59,251 bases of DNA from Pseudomonas sp. IPO3778 (GTDB taxonomy: Bacteria > Pseudomonadota > Gammaproteobacteria > Pseudomonadales > Pseudomonadaceae). The notes under the pieces are model-generated. The model was not told where the DNA came from, did no database searches, and worked only from the letters and a program-made list of their open reading frames with translations. Below are positions 27,593 to 35,881 of this stretch, in pieces (within the stretch, counting starts at the first letter, position 1; each line of letters starts with the position of its first letter). The stretch lies in the NCBI RefSeq assembly GCF_013386825.1, contig NZ_JACARC010000082.1:1-59251 (forward strand). Reading direction: 5' to 3'. The position numbers were made by a program, and so were the translations under genes.

Positions 27593-28318
27593 TCAGTGAA
27601 TCTGATGGGAAAGGAATTGCTGCGTACGCACATGCTTGGGTGAGTCGATGACGTGGGCCGCAGGGCCGATTTCTGCGATCTTGCCGGCGTCGAAGAAGGC
27701 AACCCGGCTGGAAACCTCTCGGGCGAAAGCAATTTCATGTGTGACGAGCACCATCGTCATCCCTTCTGTCGACAACATCAAAAGCGTGTCGAGCACCTCA
27801 CGTACCAACTGAGGGTCGAGTGCGGCGGTGACTTCGTCGAACAGCATGTACCGAGGCTGCATAGCCAGGGCGCGAGCGATAGCCAGGCGCTGTTGTTGGC
27901 CGCCGGATAACTGGGTAGGGGACATGTTCGCCTTATCGCCCAACCCCACTTTTTCGAGCTGTGCGTAGGCAACTTCTTCGGCGTTCTGGCGCTTCATCTT
28001 GTGAACAACTTTGAGGGCCAACGCCGCGTTGTCGAGCACCGAAAGGTGCGGGAACACGTTGTACTGCTGGAACACAATGCCGACATTTGCCCGAAGCGCG
28101 TTAAGGTCGGTGGCTCGCGAAAAGACATCGATACCATCGACACAAATAGTGCCGTCGCTGATGCTTTCCAAGCCATTGATGCATTGAAGCAGGGTCGATT
28201 TTCCTGAACCGCTTGGCCCGATAATCGATACAACTTCACCCTTCTCAACACTCATGTCGACACCCTTCAAAATGTTCAGGTTGCCGTAGGACTTATGGAC
28301 GTTCTTGATTTCGATCAT
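27593..28318 (-). CDS. Polar amino acid ABC transporter ATPase
   Basis: A 241-residue GlnQ/HisP-type ATPase: Walker A GPSGSGKST, Q-loop VFQQYNVFPH, signature LSGGQQQR, Walker B YMLFDEVTAALD and switch His in VTHE. It powers import through the two permeases encoded just upstream; its start overlaps the stop of the second permease by four bases. The transporter operon faces the catabolic operon tail to tail and carries the same LacI-type operators, so it probably imports the pathway substrate. Confidence 0.93.
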   Translation of the reverse strand: MIEIKNVHKSYGNLNILKGVDMSVEKGEVVSIIGPSGSGKSTLLQCINGLESISDGTICVDGIDVFSRATDLNALRANVGIVFQQYNVFPHLSVLDNAALALKVVHKMKRQNAEEVAYAQLEKVGLGDKANMSPTQLSGGQQQRLAIARALAMQPRYMLFDEVTAALDPQLVREVLDTLLMLSTEGMTMVLVTHEIAFAREVSSRVAFFDAGKIAEIGPAAHVIDSPKHVRTQQFLSHQIH

Positions 28319-28971
28319 TGACTTAGACCTTTTTCAACTTTGGCACCCAAGCGAGCGATGGGGTAGCACAACAGGAAGTAAAAGACACCGACGATCAGTA
28401 GCACCAACAGCGGCTCCTGAGTTCGGGTAACGATGATTTGCGATCCGCGTAAAAGCTCTATGTAGCCGATAACCGCAGCCAGGGATGTGTCCTTCAAAAC
28501 GCCCAGGACAATGCCGATCCATGAGGCAAATGTGCGCCGCAGCATGATAGGTGCGGTGACGCTGACGAAAGCCTGCAGGTAGCTCATACCGAGAGACCGT
28601 GCCGCCTTCTGCAGGTTTTGGGGTACCGCCTCAAATCCCCCCTTATAGATTTCCGAGCAGAACGAGGCCATGTACAAGGTGAGTACGAGTGCACTGCAAA
28701 GGAATGGGCTTAACGGAAAACGAAAGGCGGCCAGCGCGGCATTCACTACGATTAACTGTATAAGCAGCGGAACTGAGCGGGAAACATCCACCAGTATCAT
28801 GATCAGGCCATTGCCGATTTTTGACACCGACCTCAGCCAGCCCATCAAAAAACCCAGCACAGTGCCCAGGACGATTGCCCAGAGCGCGAGCCAGAGAGTG
28901 TGTCCTGCCCCCTGGAGCAAGTAGAGAAGGTCATTGGCTTGAAGGCCCGAGAATAACGGCACACTGTTCAT
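28315..28971 (-). CDS. Polar amino acid ABC permease
   Basis: A 218-residue HisM/GlnP-type inner-membrane permease with about five helices. The EAA-type loop GGFEAVPQNLQKAARSLGMS contacts the ATPase. GGAGAG lies 7 bases before the ATG. It overlaps its neighbours on both sides by four bases, so permeases and ATPase are translated as one coupled unit. Confidence 0.9.
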   Translation of the reverse strand: MNSVPLFSGLQANDLLYLLQGAGHTLWLALWAIVLGTVLGFLMGWLRSVSKIGNGLIMILVDVSRSVPLLIQLIVVNAALAAFRFPLSPFLCSALVLTLYMASFCSEIYKGGFEAVPQNLQKAARSLGMSYLQAFVSVTAPIMLRRTFASWIGIVLGVLKDTSLAAVIGYIELLRGSQIIVTRTQEPLLVLLIVGVFYFLLCYPIARLGAKVEKGLSQ

Positions 28972-29642
28972 GCTTGAACTCTCCGTTTTCCGCCGTACAG
29001 CCGAGCTGCCCCGTAAAGCATCAGCGTCACCAATTTGGCGAGCACGTAATAGATGACCGCGGTAGCAATGAAAAACTCGAACGAGCGAAAGGTAAGCGAC
29101 TGGGCGGTGTAAGTTGCACCGGTAAGTTCCTGGAGCCCAACAACCATGCCCAATGACGTGTTCAGCAGACTCCAGATCAACTGGTTACCGGCGCCAGGCA
29201 AAATCAACGGCACCAATTGAGGAAGGACAATTCGGACGAATGTTTGGCGGCGGTTCATCCCCAGCGCTGCACCCGCACGGTATTGCCGCGGATCAATCCC
29301 CTCTATTCCGCCGCGAATCACTTCGGCCAGGTACCCGGCCGTATTGAATGTAATGGCGCCCAGTACGGCATAGAAGGAGTTCACATCAACGCCCAGTGCC
29401 CCCAAGCCGAAGTACGCCATATAGATCTGGAACAAACACGGTGTATTTCGCGCAATCTCGATCCAGCTGACGCAGATTCCCTTCGCTGATCGACTGCTCG
29501 AGGATTTACCCCAAGCCAGTACGAATGCAATCACTGACCCCAGAACGAATGACAGCAGCGTCAGTTCCAGCGTCATGACCAACCCGGGCAGCAAGTCGGG
29601 AAAAGCCTTCCATACTGGCGCCCATTGGAAGTGATAGTTCAA
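28968..29642 (-). CDS. Polar amino acid ABC permease
   Basis: A 224-residue HisQ/GlnP-type permease partnering the preceding one. ARNTPCLFQIYMAYFGLG and the EAA loop GGIEGIDPRQYRAGAALGMN are the family marks. The start codon is TTG at 29642, supported by GGAGGAG 7 bases upstream. It lies 57 bases after the substrate-binding protein gene, a usual spacing in such operons and possibly a differential-expression point. Confidence 0.9.
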   Translation of the reverse strand: MNYHFQWAPVWKAFPDLLPGLVMTLELTLLSFVLGSVIAFVLAWGKSSSSRSAKGICVSWIEIARNTPCLFQIYMAYFGLGALGVDVNSFYAVLGAITFNTAGYLAEVIRGGIEGIDPRQYRAGAALGMNRRQTFVRIVLPQLVPLILPGAGNQLIWSLLNTSLGMVVGLQELTGATYTAQSLTFRSFEFFIATAVIYYVLAKLVTLMLYGAARLYGGKRRVQA

Positions 29643-29699
29643 GGCATCGCTCCTCCTTCAATAGGGTGGGAGCCTGGAGGCTCCCACCGTCCAACGAAA

Positions 29700-30509
29700 T
29701 TAAAGCTTGTCCAGGGCAGGGGCGTCGGCTTGATACCACTTCTTGTACAGCTCGGCGTAACGGCCACTCACTTGCTGCTGGTGCAGGAACAGGTTTGTGA
29801 AACGAAGGAAGTCCGTGCTGTCGCGTGTCACCATCATCCCAACAGTGTCCTTGGGAAACGGGGCATCGCAGCAGGTATGAAACGCCTGGTACTGAGGCAG
29901 TTTGGTCAGTTCGCTGGCGGCTTGGACATTGACGATGAAGGCGTCCACCTTGCCTTGGGCCAGTGCAAGGTTTCGGTCACTGTCATTGCTGACGGTCAGG
30001 TATTGGCCGCTGGCATCATTCCATTTCTTGAAGTAGTTCTCGAAAAGCGAGTCCTCTGCGGCTCCACGAACGCCGGCTACACGCTTGCCCTTCAAGTCTT
30101 CAAACGTTTTGATGTTTGAGTCTTTACGCGCGACCACGACAAAGCTGTATGAGGAGTAAGGAGAGGTAAAGGCGACCGTTTTGGCGCGCTCCAGAGTGAT
30201 GGTTGCGCTGGCAATCGAAATATCGACCTGGCTCGACAATAACGCTGGAATCCGCTGAGGGGAGGGCGTTTCGACAATGACCGGTTTGACACCCAGAGCC
30301 TTGGCCAGGTCCTGACAGTACTCGACGTCATAGCCGGTCGGGTTATTGGACGAGTCACGAAAACCATTCGGCGGATAGTCCAGCATGACGCCGCATTTAA
30401 GCTCTCCCGCCGAGATCACGTCGTCGAGTTTGTCGGCCATGGCGGGTGCAGCTGCAGCCATCAGCGAGACCAGAGCGGCGGTGGTAACAAGTTTCTGCTT
30501 CACGTTCAT
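29700..30509 (-). CDS. Periplasmic amino-acid-type substrate-binding protein
   Basis: A 269-residue SBP_bac_3 protein with a cleavable signal peptide (AxA near residue 25). DYPPNGFRDSSNNPTGYDVEYCQDLAKALG, SSQVDISIASATITLERAKTVAFTSPY and KGKRVAGVRGAAED are typical ligand-pocket and hinge segments. It should deliver a polar amino acid or analogue to the permeases encoded downstream. An AAAGG site is 8 bases before the ATG. LacI-type operator E lies 30 bases upstream and F 200 bases further on. Ligand unknown. Confidence 0.9.
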   Translation of the reverse strand: MNVKQKLVTTAALVSLMAAAAPAMADKLDDVISAGELKCGVMLDYPPNGFRDSSNNPTGYDVEYCQDLAKALGVKPVIVETPSPQRIPALLSSQVDISIASATITLERAKTVAFTSPYSSYSFVVVARKDSNIKTFEDLKGKRVAGVRGAAEDSLFENYFKKWNDASGQYLTVSNDSDRNLALAQGKVDAFIVNVQAASELTKLPQYQAFHTCCDAPFPKDTVGMMVTRDSTDFLRFTNLFLHQQQVSGRYAELYKKWYQADAPALDKL

Positions 30510-30538
30510 TCTTCATACCTTTCGGTGGTGGTCAGTAA

Positions 30539-30552
30539 TGTAATCCATTACA
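30539..30552. promoter_or_regulatory. LacI-type operator E
   Basis: TGTAATCCATTACA: perfect half-sites TGTAAT/ATTACA around a CC centre, 30 bases before the ABC binding-protein start, a likely promoter-blocking position. Confidence 0.6.
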
Positions 30553-30738
30553 TCTGTAAAAGCAGAAACCGTGCCATGTCGATTTTCAGTGGCCTTCGCT
30601 GCCTTCATATGCCTGTCTTTTGAGGGTTTTTACGTTCAATTGACAGAATATAGTACGTATTTACGCCCTTTAAACATTTTCAAACCACCGAAACGAACTG
30701 AGATGGCACATTGGACGCCCTGTTTTGGCGCGCCAAAA

Positions 30739-30752
30739 TGTAATCGATTACT
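30739..30752. promoter_or_regulatory. LacI-type operator F
   Basis: TGTAATCGATTACT: 13 of 14 symmetric with a central CG. It starts exactly 200 bases from operator E, close to 19 helical turns, suited to DNA looping by a tetrameric or paired repressor. Confidence 0.6.
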
Positions 30753-30939
30753 TTCTGGTTCCGGTGATGAGAAAATTCGTAACGACAGGCGTGTGCGGGT
30801 TAGGGAACAGATGCGGCGAAGGGTGACGGATCGACCGCGCTCCGTAACGCTGAGTGCTCGCGGCTACCCACAAAAGCGGCAACGCCCGATGCAATGCGTC
30901 GGGCGTCGAGGGCGCCAGTGAAACCTGTTCCGAATGGGT

Positions 30940-33183
30940 TTAAACCGTTAACTGCTTGAACGTTAGCCGAAATTTATGCAGCACCGGTTCGGTATAACCA
31001 TTGGGCTGGGCTTGTCCTTCGAACACCAGCGCGCAAGCCGCTTGAAATGCCAGGGAGTTAAAGAAGTCAGGTGCCATCGGGGCATAGTGGGGGGCTGCCG
31101 CGTTTTGCTGATCGACGACCCGCGCCATACGTTGCAGAACCTCCAGGGTTTGAGCTTCAGTAATAACCCCGTGTCTCAGCCAGTTGGCCATGTGCTGGCT
31201 GGAAATACGCAGGGTGGCGCGATCCTCCATCAACCCCACGTTATGGATATCGGGAACCTTCGAACAGCCAATACCCTGTTCGACCCAGCGCACCACGTAA
31301 CCCAGCAAACCCTGCGCGTTGTTTTCGACTTCCTGGCGGATTTCATCCGCCGACCAGCCGTTGTCGGTAACAACCGGCACACTGAGCAGTCCATCCAGAA
31401 GCGTTTGCCGGGTGCTGCCCGACCTGTTGCCTTCAAGTGACTCCTGCACCGCTCGTACGTTGACTTGATGATAATGCAGCGCGTGCAAGGTGGCGGCAGT
31501 TGGGGAGGGGACCCACGCTGTATTCGCCCCCGACTTTGGATGGGCGATTTTCTGCGCCAACATATCGGCCATTCGATCTGGCATGGCCCACATCCCCTTG
31601 CCTATCTGAGCTCGCCCGCGCAGCTTGCAGTCCAGCCCGACCAGCACGTTATTAAGCTCATAGGCTTGGATCCAGGCGGTGTTTTTCATGTCGCCCTTAC
31701 GCAGCATCACGCCGGCTTCCATGGACGTGTGCATTTCATCGCCGGTGCGATCCAGGAACCCGGTATTGATAAACGCTACCCTTGACGACGCTGCGGCGAT
31801 GCAGGCCTTCAGGTTAATACTGGTGCGTCGCTCCTCATCCATGATGCCAATCTTCAGCGTGTGCCGTGGGAGCCCAAGCAGGTCCTCTATACGGTTGAAC
31901 AAGTGGTCGGCGAAAGCGACTTCGGCAGGGCCGTGCATTTTCGGTTTAACGATGTAGACACTGCCCGTGCGTGAGTTGCCCTTGCGTTGCAGGTCGTGCA
32001 GGGCAATCAGGCTGGTGATGACGCCATCGAGAATGCCCTCTGGAATTTCAAGCCCGGTGTTATCGAAAATGGCCGGGCAGGTCATCAGGTGCCCCACGTT
32101 GCGAATGAAAAGCAACGATCGCCCAGGGAGTGTCAGCGAGGTACCATCTGCGGCGATATACACCCGGTCCGGGTTGAGGCGGCGGGTAATGGTTTTGCCA
32201 TTCTTCTCGACACTTTCCGTCAGGTCACCTTTCATCAGGCCCAACCAGTTGCTGTAGACCTGTACTTTGTCTTCAGCATCGACCACCGCTACCGAGTCTT
32301 CGCAATCGATGATCGTGGACAGTGCGGACTCAATCAGCAGATCCTTGACGCCTGCACCGTCGTCTTGACCGATGAGGCTCTCCCGGTCGATTTGTATTTC
32401 CACATGCAGGTCATTGTGTTTCAGCAAAATGGCGACCGGATCTGCCGGCACGCCCTGGTAGCCGGCGTATTGCGTGGTCTGCGACAACACTGCCTGGGTG
32501 CCATCTTGCAGAGTGGCCCGCAGTGTTGCGCCTTCTATCGTGTACTGAACCACGGCGGCGTGTGAGCCGTTGCTCAGGGGAAATGCGTCATCCAGGAACG
32601 CCCGTGCAAACGCAATCACCTGGGCTCCCCGAACCGGGTTGTAACCTGCGCTAGGTTGGGCGCCATTCTCATGAGGGATTGCATCCGTTCCGTAAAGCGC
32701 GTCGTACAGCGACCCCCAACGTGCATTCGCGGCATTCAGCGCGTAACGAGCGTTAACTGCGGGCACCACCAGTTGCGGCCCGGCCTGCACACTAACCTCA
32801 GGGTCAACGTTGCTGGTGGTGACGTTGACGTCGTCGGGTTCCGGTTGCAGGTAGCCGATACTCGTCAAGAATGCTTGATAGGCCGGCATATCGGTCACAG
32901 GCCCTGGATGGGCTCGGTGCCAGTCGTCCAGCTGTACCTGCAGGCGATCACGTTCAGCCAATAGCTCGCGGTTCTTGGGTGCCAAATCATGCACCAGGCT
33001 TGCAAAGCCGCTCCAAAACGCTTCAGCGGAAAGCCGGGTTCCCGGCAACACTCGAGCATCCACAAAATGCTGCAGGGCGGGGGCGACTTTAAGGCCATGG
33101 CAGTTAACGAAATCGGTCACGTTGTGCATCTCCATCATACTGTGTTCATTCGGTTGCTTTGGTTTTGTGCTCAGCTCACGCAT
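30940..33183 (-). CDS. glcB: Malate synthase G
   Basis: Condenses glyoxylate with acetyl-CoA to malate, letting glycolate-derived carbon enter the TCA cycle. The product is 747 residues, slightly longer than the usual ~725 because of an N-terminal tail. LNPDRVYIAADGTSLTLPGRSLLFIRNVGHLMT, KPKMHGPAEVAFA and GIMDEERRTSINLKA are MSG landmarks. It overlaps the end of glcG by 13 bases and ends the glcDEFGB operon. The start is uncertain: ATG 33183 has only a weak ribosome site, and ATG 33138 (MMEMHNV) is possible. Confidence 0.93.
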   Translation of the reverse strand: MRELSTKPKQPNEHSMMEMHNVTDFVNCHGLKVAPALQHFVDARVLPGTRLSAEAFWSGFASLVHDLAPKNRELLAERDRLQVQLDDWHRAHPGPVTDMPAYQAFLTSIGYLQPEPDDVNVTTSNVDPEVSVQAGPQLVVPAVNARYALNAANARWGSLYDALYGTDAIPHENGAQPSAGYNPVRGAQVIAFARAFLDDAFPLSNGSHAAVVQYTIEGATLRATLQDGTQAVLSQTTQYAGYQGVPADPVAILLKHNDLHVEIQIDRESLIGQDDGAGVKDLLIESALSTIIDCEDSVAVVDAEDKVQVYSNWLGLMKGDLTESVEKNGKTITRRLNPDRVYIAADGTSLTLPGRSLLFIRNVGHLMTCPAIFDNTGLEIPEGILDGVITSLIALHDLQRKGNSRTGSVYIVKPKMHGPAEVAFADHLFNRIEDLLGLPRHTLKIGIMDEERRTSINLKACIAAASSRVAFINTGFLDRTGDEMHTSMEAGVMLRKGDMKNTAWIQAYELNNVLVGLDCKLRGRAQIGKGMWAMPDRMADMLAQKIAHPKSGANTAWVPSPTAATLHALHYHQVNVRAVQESLEGNRSGSTRQTLLDGLLSVPVVTDNGWSADEIRQEVENNAQGLLGYVVRWVEQGIGCSKVPDIHNVGLMEDRATLRISSQHMANWLRHGVITEAQTLEVLQRMARVVDQQNAAAPHYAPMAPDFFNSLAFQAACALVFEGQAQPNGYTEPVLHKFRLTFKQLTV

Positions 33184-33572
33184 TGCGCGCCAGCTCTTGC
33201 GACCTGTGCATCCTGCTCGGCTTTAACCCCGGAAACCCCGACGGCCCCTATCACATGTCCATCGACGAAGATCGGTACGCCGCCTTCCAGGGAGGTCAGC
33301 AATGGCGCCGATAAAAAGGCGTGTCGCCCACCATTGACCATGTCTTCGTAGCCTTTGGATTCGCGTCGCCCCAATGCGGAAGTGCGCGCCTTTTCAACGG
33401 CGATGTAGGCGCTGATCGCGGCGCAACCGTCCAAGCGTTCGAGGGCAAGAGGGTGGCCGCCGTCATCAACAATCGCGATGGTCACCGCCCATTGGTTGCT
33501 GTGTGCTTCGGCACGTGCAGCGTTCAGGATTTGGTTGATTTCGAGTTGACTCAATATGGCTTTGCTTTTCAT
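33171..33572 (-). CDS. glcG: GlcG/HbpS-family heme-binding-fold protein
   Basis: A 133-residue protein of the GlcG/HbpS (DUF336) family. VTIAIVDDGGHPLALERLDG and EGGVPIFVDGHVIGAVGVSG are the family core. GlcG is a constant companion of the glycolate oxidase genes; its role is unsettled (heme or cobalamin binding is known for relatives). GGAG lies 8 bases before the ATG. Embedded between glcF and glcB. Confidence 0.88.
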   Translation of the reverse strand: MKSKAILSQLEINQILNAARAEAHSNQWAVTIAIVDDGGHPLALERLDGCAAISAYIAVEKARTSALGRRESKGYEDMVNGGRHAFLSAPLLTSLEGGVPIFVDGHVIGAVGVSGVKAEQDAQVARAGAQCVS

Positions 33573-33595
33573 GGGGCTTCTCCAGGGGGGGGCGG

Positions 33596-34813
33596 TTAGG
33601 GCAACGCAGCTTCAACCAACTCGATCCAGTGCCGTACAGGGGTGCGACCAGCGCCACCGAGGTGGGTCTGACAGCCAATATTGGCCGTGGCGATGACGTC
33701 GGGTTTTCCGCTTTCCAAGGCATTCAGTTTGTTGTCACGCAGTTGCAGTGACAGTTCGGGTTGGGTAATTGAATAGGTGCCCGCCGACCCGCAGCACAAG
33801 TGACCCTCCGGAACAGCGGTGAGGTTGAAGCCAAGGCTTGTGAGCACCGCCTCGACGGCTCCGCCGAGCTTCTGCGCGTGCTGCAAGGTGCAGGGGCAAT
33901 GGAAGGCAATTGATTGGGCGCTTTTAACCCCAAGCCGCTCAAGTTGCTCGTCACGCAACACTTCAACCAGGTCTTTGGCCAGCGCGCTGACCCTTCTTGC
34001 CTTATCGGCGTAGGCCGGATCGGTGCTCAGCAAGTGACCATATTCCTTGATGAACGCCCCGCAGCCACTAGCCGTCTGCACAATGGCTTCGGCCCCACGC
34101 TCGATGCTCGGCCACCAGGCATCGATGTTTCGGCGGGCTCGGTCGAGCCCGGCCGCTTGAGCGTCCAGGTGGTATTCCACCGCGCCGCAGCAGCCCGCCT
34201 GTTTGATCGAGGTGACACTGATCTTGAGTTGGTCCAGAACTCGCACAGCGGCCGCGTTCGTGTTGGGCGAAAGGCTTGATTGCACACAGCCTTCCAGGAT
34301 CAGCATCTTGCGCGCATGCCGGGCGGTGGGCCGCTGTTTGGCCGGCTCTGGGCTGCGCGGCAATTTTGATTCGAGGCCGCCTGGCAGCAATGCGCGGAAG
34401 ACTTGGCCGCTGCCAATCAATCCTTTGAACAACCCAGGGTTGGGCACCAGCTTACGTAGCCCCTGGCGCAGCATCCGCTGGGCGAGGGGTCTTTGCACTG
34501 CCGCATCAACCACCGCCCGGCCGATGTCCAGCAGGTTGTGGTACTCCACACCAGACGGGCAGGTGGTTTCGCAATTGCGGCACGACAGGCAGCGATCCAG
34601 GTGTTCCTGGGTCTTTCGGGTGACTTCATTGCCTTCCAGAACCTGCTTGATCAAGTAGATGCGGCCTCGGGGCCCATCCAGTTCGTCACCTAACAGTTGG
34701 TAGGTCGGGCAGGTTGCATTGCAAAAGCCGCAGTGCACGCAACTACGGAGGATGCGCTCTGCTTCCGCGGCGCGAGGGAGCTGGCTTGCCTGTTCACTCA
34801 AGGTGGTCTGCAT
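33596..34813 (-). CDS. glcF: Glycolate oxidase iron-sulfur subunit
   Basis: A 405-residue electron-transfer subunit of membrane-associated glycolate dehydrogenase. Two 4Fe-4S motifs lie at the N-terminus: CVHCGFCNATCP and CLSCRNCETTCP. Two CCG-type domains follow (GCCGAVEYH and LCCGSAGTY). I use the ATG at 34813, with GGAG 9 bases upstream; a GTG at 34816 is the alternative. It starts directly after the glcE stop. Works with GlcD and GlcE to oxidise glycolate to glyoxylate. Confidence 0.94.
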   Translation of the reverse strand: MQTTLSEQASQLPRAAEAERILRSCVHCGFCNATCPTYQLLGDELDGPRGRIYLIKQVLEGNEVTRKTQEHLDRCLSCRNCETTCPSGVEYHNLLDIGRAVVDAAVQRPLAQRMLRQGLRKLVPNPGLFKGLIGSGQVFRALLPGGLESKLPRSPEPAKQRPTARHARKMLILEGCVQSSLSPNTNAAAVRVLDQLKISVTSIKQAGCCGAVEYHLDAQAAGLDRARRNIDAWWPSIERGAEAIVQTASGCGAFIKEYGHLLSTDPAYADKARRVSALAKDLVEVLRDEQLERLGVKSAQSIAFHCPCTLQHAQKLGGAVEAVLTSLGFNLTAVPEGHLCCGSAGTYSITQPELSLQLRDNKLNALESGKPDVIATANIGCQTHLGGAGRTPVRHWIELVEAALP

Positions 34814-34816
34814 CAC

Positions 34817-35881
34817 TCAAAGCTCCGCGTAAAGGCGTCCGGGGTTGAAGATTCCACTGGGGTCCAGGTGCCGCTTGAGGTTTTGGTGGTAGCGCATCAA
34901 GGCGGCGGGCAGCGGCTGGAACGGGCTATCGGTGTGGCCGTGGCTGTAACAGGTCGCATGCCCACCGGTTTTTTCGACAACCTGGCGAATCAACGCGGCT
35001 TCGGCGTCGGACTTAAGCCAACGCTGGGCCCCGGCCCAGTCGATCAATTGCTGGCCGGGCAAGTCGAGCACTGGTGTGTTGTTCGGCAGTGAAAGGCGCC
35101 AAAGTGGTTTGCCCGCATCGAAGAAACTCAATCGATGCTCGTTGAGATCCGCCCAGTACGAGCCGTCCAGCACTTCGCCACCCAGCCGGTCGTGGGCAGC
35201 CGCTACCGAGCCTTCACCGCCCTCCAGCCTCAGATGAAGCCGTACACCGTCATGGCACGCAGCGCTGATTGGCAAGGGTTGCTGACCCCATTGCGCCAAG
35301 TGCTGCAACGCACGTTCGCTGTCCATTTCCAGGCTGATACTCAAGGTTTGGCGGGGCTTGGGAAGCACCTTGAGGGAGACTTCCGTGATCAGGCCCAGTG
35401 TTCCGTAACTGCTGGCCATTAACCGCGACACGTCATAGCCGGCGACGTTCTTCATCACCTCGCCGCCAAAGCGCAGATGCTTGCCCTGGCCGGTAATCAC
35501 GCGGGTCCCCAGGACGAAATCGCGCACCGACCCCGACCAAGGGCGCCGTGGCCCCGACAATCCGCTGGCAATCATGCCGCCAACCGTGGCGGCGCCAGCG
35601 AAGCCCGGAGGCTCACAAGGCAGCATCTGCTGTGCCGCCTCCAATACGTGGGACAGCTCTGCCAATGGCGTGCCACAGCGTGCGGTGATGACCAACTCGG
35701 TAGGGTCGTAGCTGACGATGCCGCAGTGGGCCCGGGTATCGAGTACGTCACCGGCAACGCTGCGCCCCAGAAAGGCTTTGCTGTTGGAGCCCTGAATACG
35801 TAACGGCGTTGCATCGCGCAATGCTTGGCCGACCTGCTCCAGCAGTGCGCCACTGGCATCCATATCGTGTTGATCGCGCAT
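34817..35881 (-). CDS. glcE: Glycolate oxidase FAD-binding subunit GlcE
   Basis: A 354-residue FAD_binding_4 (PCMH-type) protein, the second flavin subunit of glycolate dehydrogenase. PPGFAGAATVGGMIASGLSGPRR and FGGEVMKNVAGYDVSRL mark the flavin site. The start overlaps the glcD stop as ATGA, so translation is coupled. Length is normal. Confidence 0.94.
   Translation of the reverse strand: MRDQHDMDASGALLEQVGQALRDATPLRIQGSNSKAFLGRSVAGDVLDTRAHCGIVSYDPTELVITARCGTPLAELSHVLEAAQQMLPCEPPGFAGAATVGGMIASGLSGPRRPWSGSVRDFVLGTRVITGQGKHLRFGGEVMKNVAGYDVSRLMASSYGTLGLITEVSLKVLPKPRQTLSISLEMDSERALQHLAQWGQQPLPISAACHDGVRLHLRLEGGEGSVAAAHDRLGGEVLDGSYWADLNEHRLSFFDAGKPLWRLSLPNNTPVLDLPGQQLIDWAGAQRWLKSDAEAALIRQVVEKTGGHATCYSHGHTDSPFQPLPAALMRYHQNLKRHLDPSGIFNPGRLYAEL

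Larger units (their letters stand above)
30510..30939. other. Regulatory gap upstream of ABC operon
   Basis: 430 bases between the substrate-binding protein gene and the 3' end of the malate synthase gene. It holds LacI-type operators E and F. A 116-codon rightward frame (30571-30921) has no recognisable domain or ribosome site and is not called. Nothing else was seen. Confidence 0.65.

Noticed and set aside
30571..30921. 116-codon rightward frame in the regulatory gap
   Set aside because: No domain, poor ribosome site, Arg-rich tail typical of non-coding sequence, and it covers LacI-type operator F.
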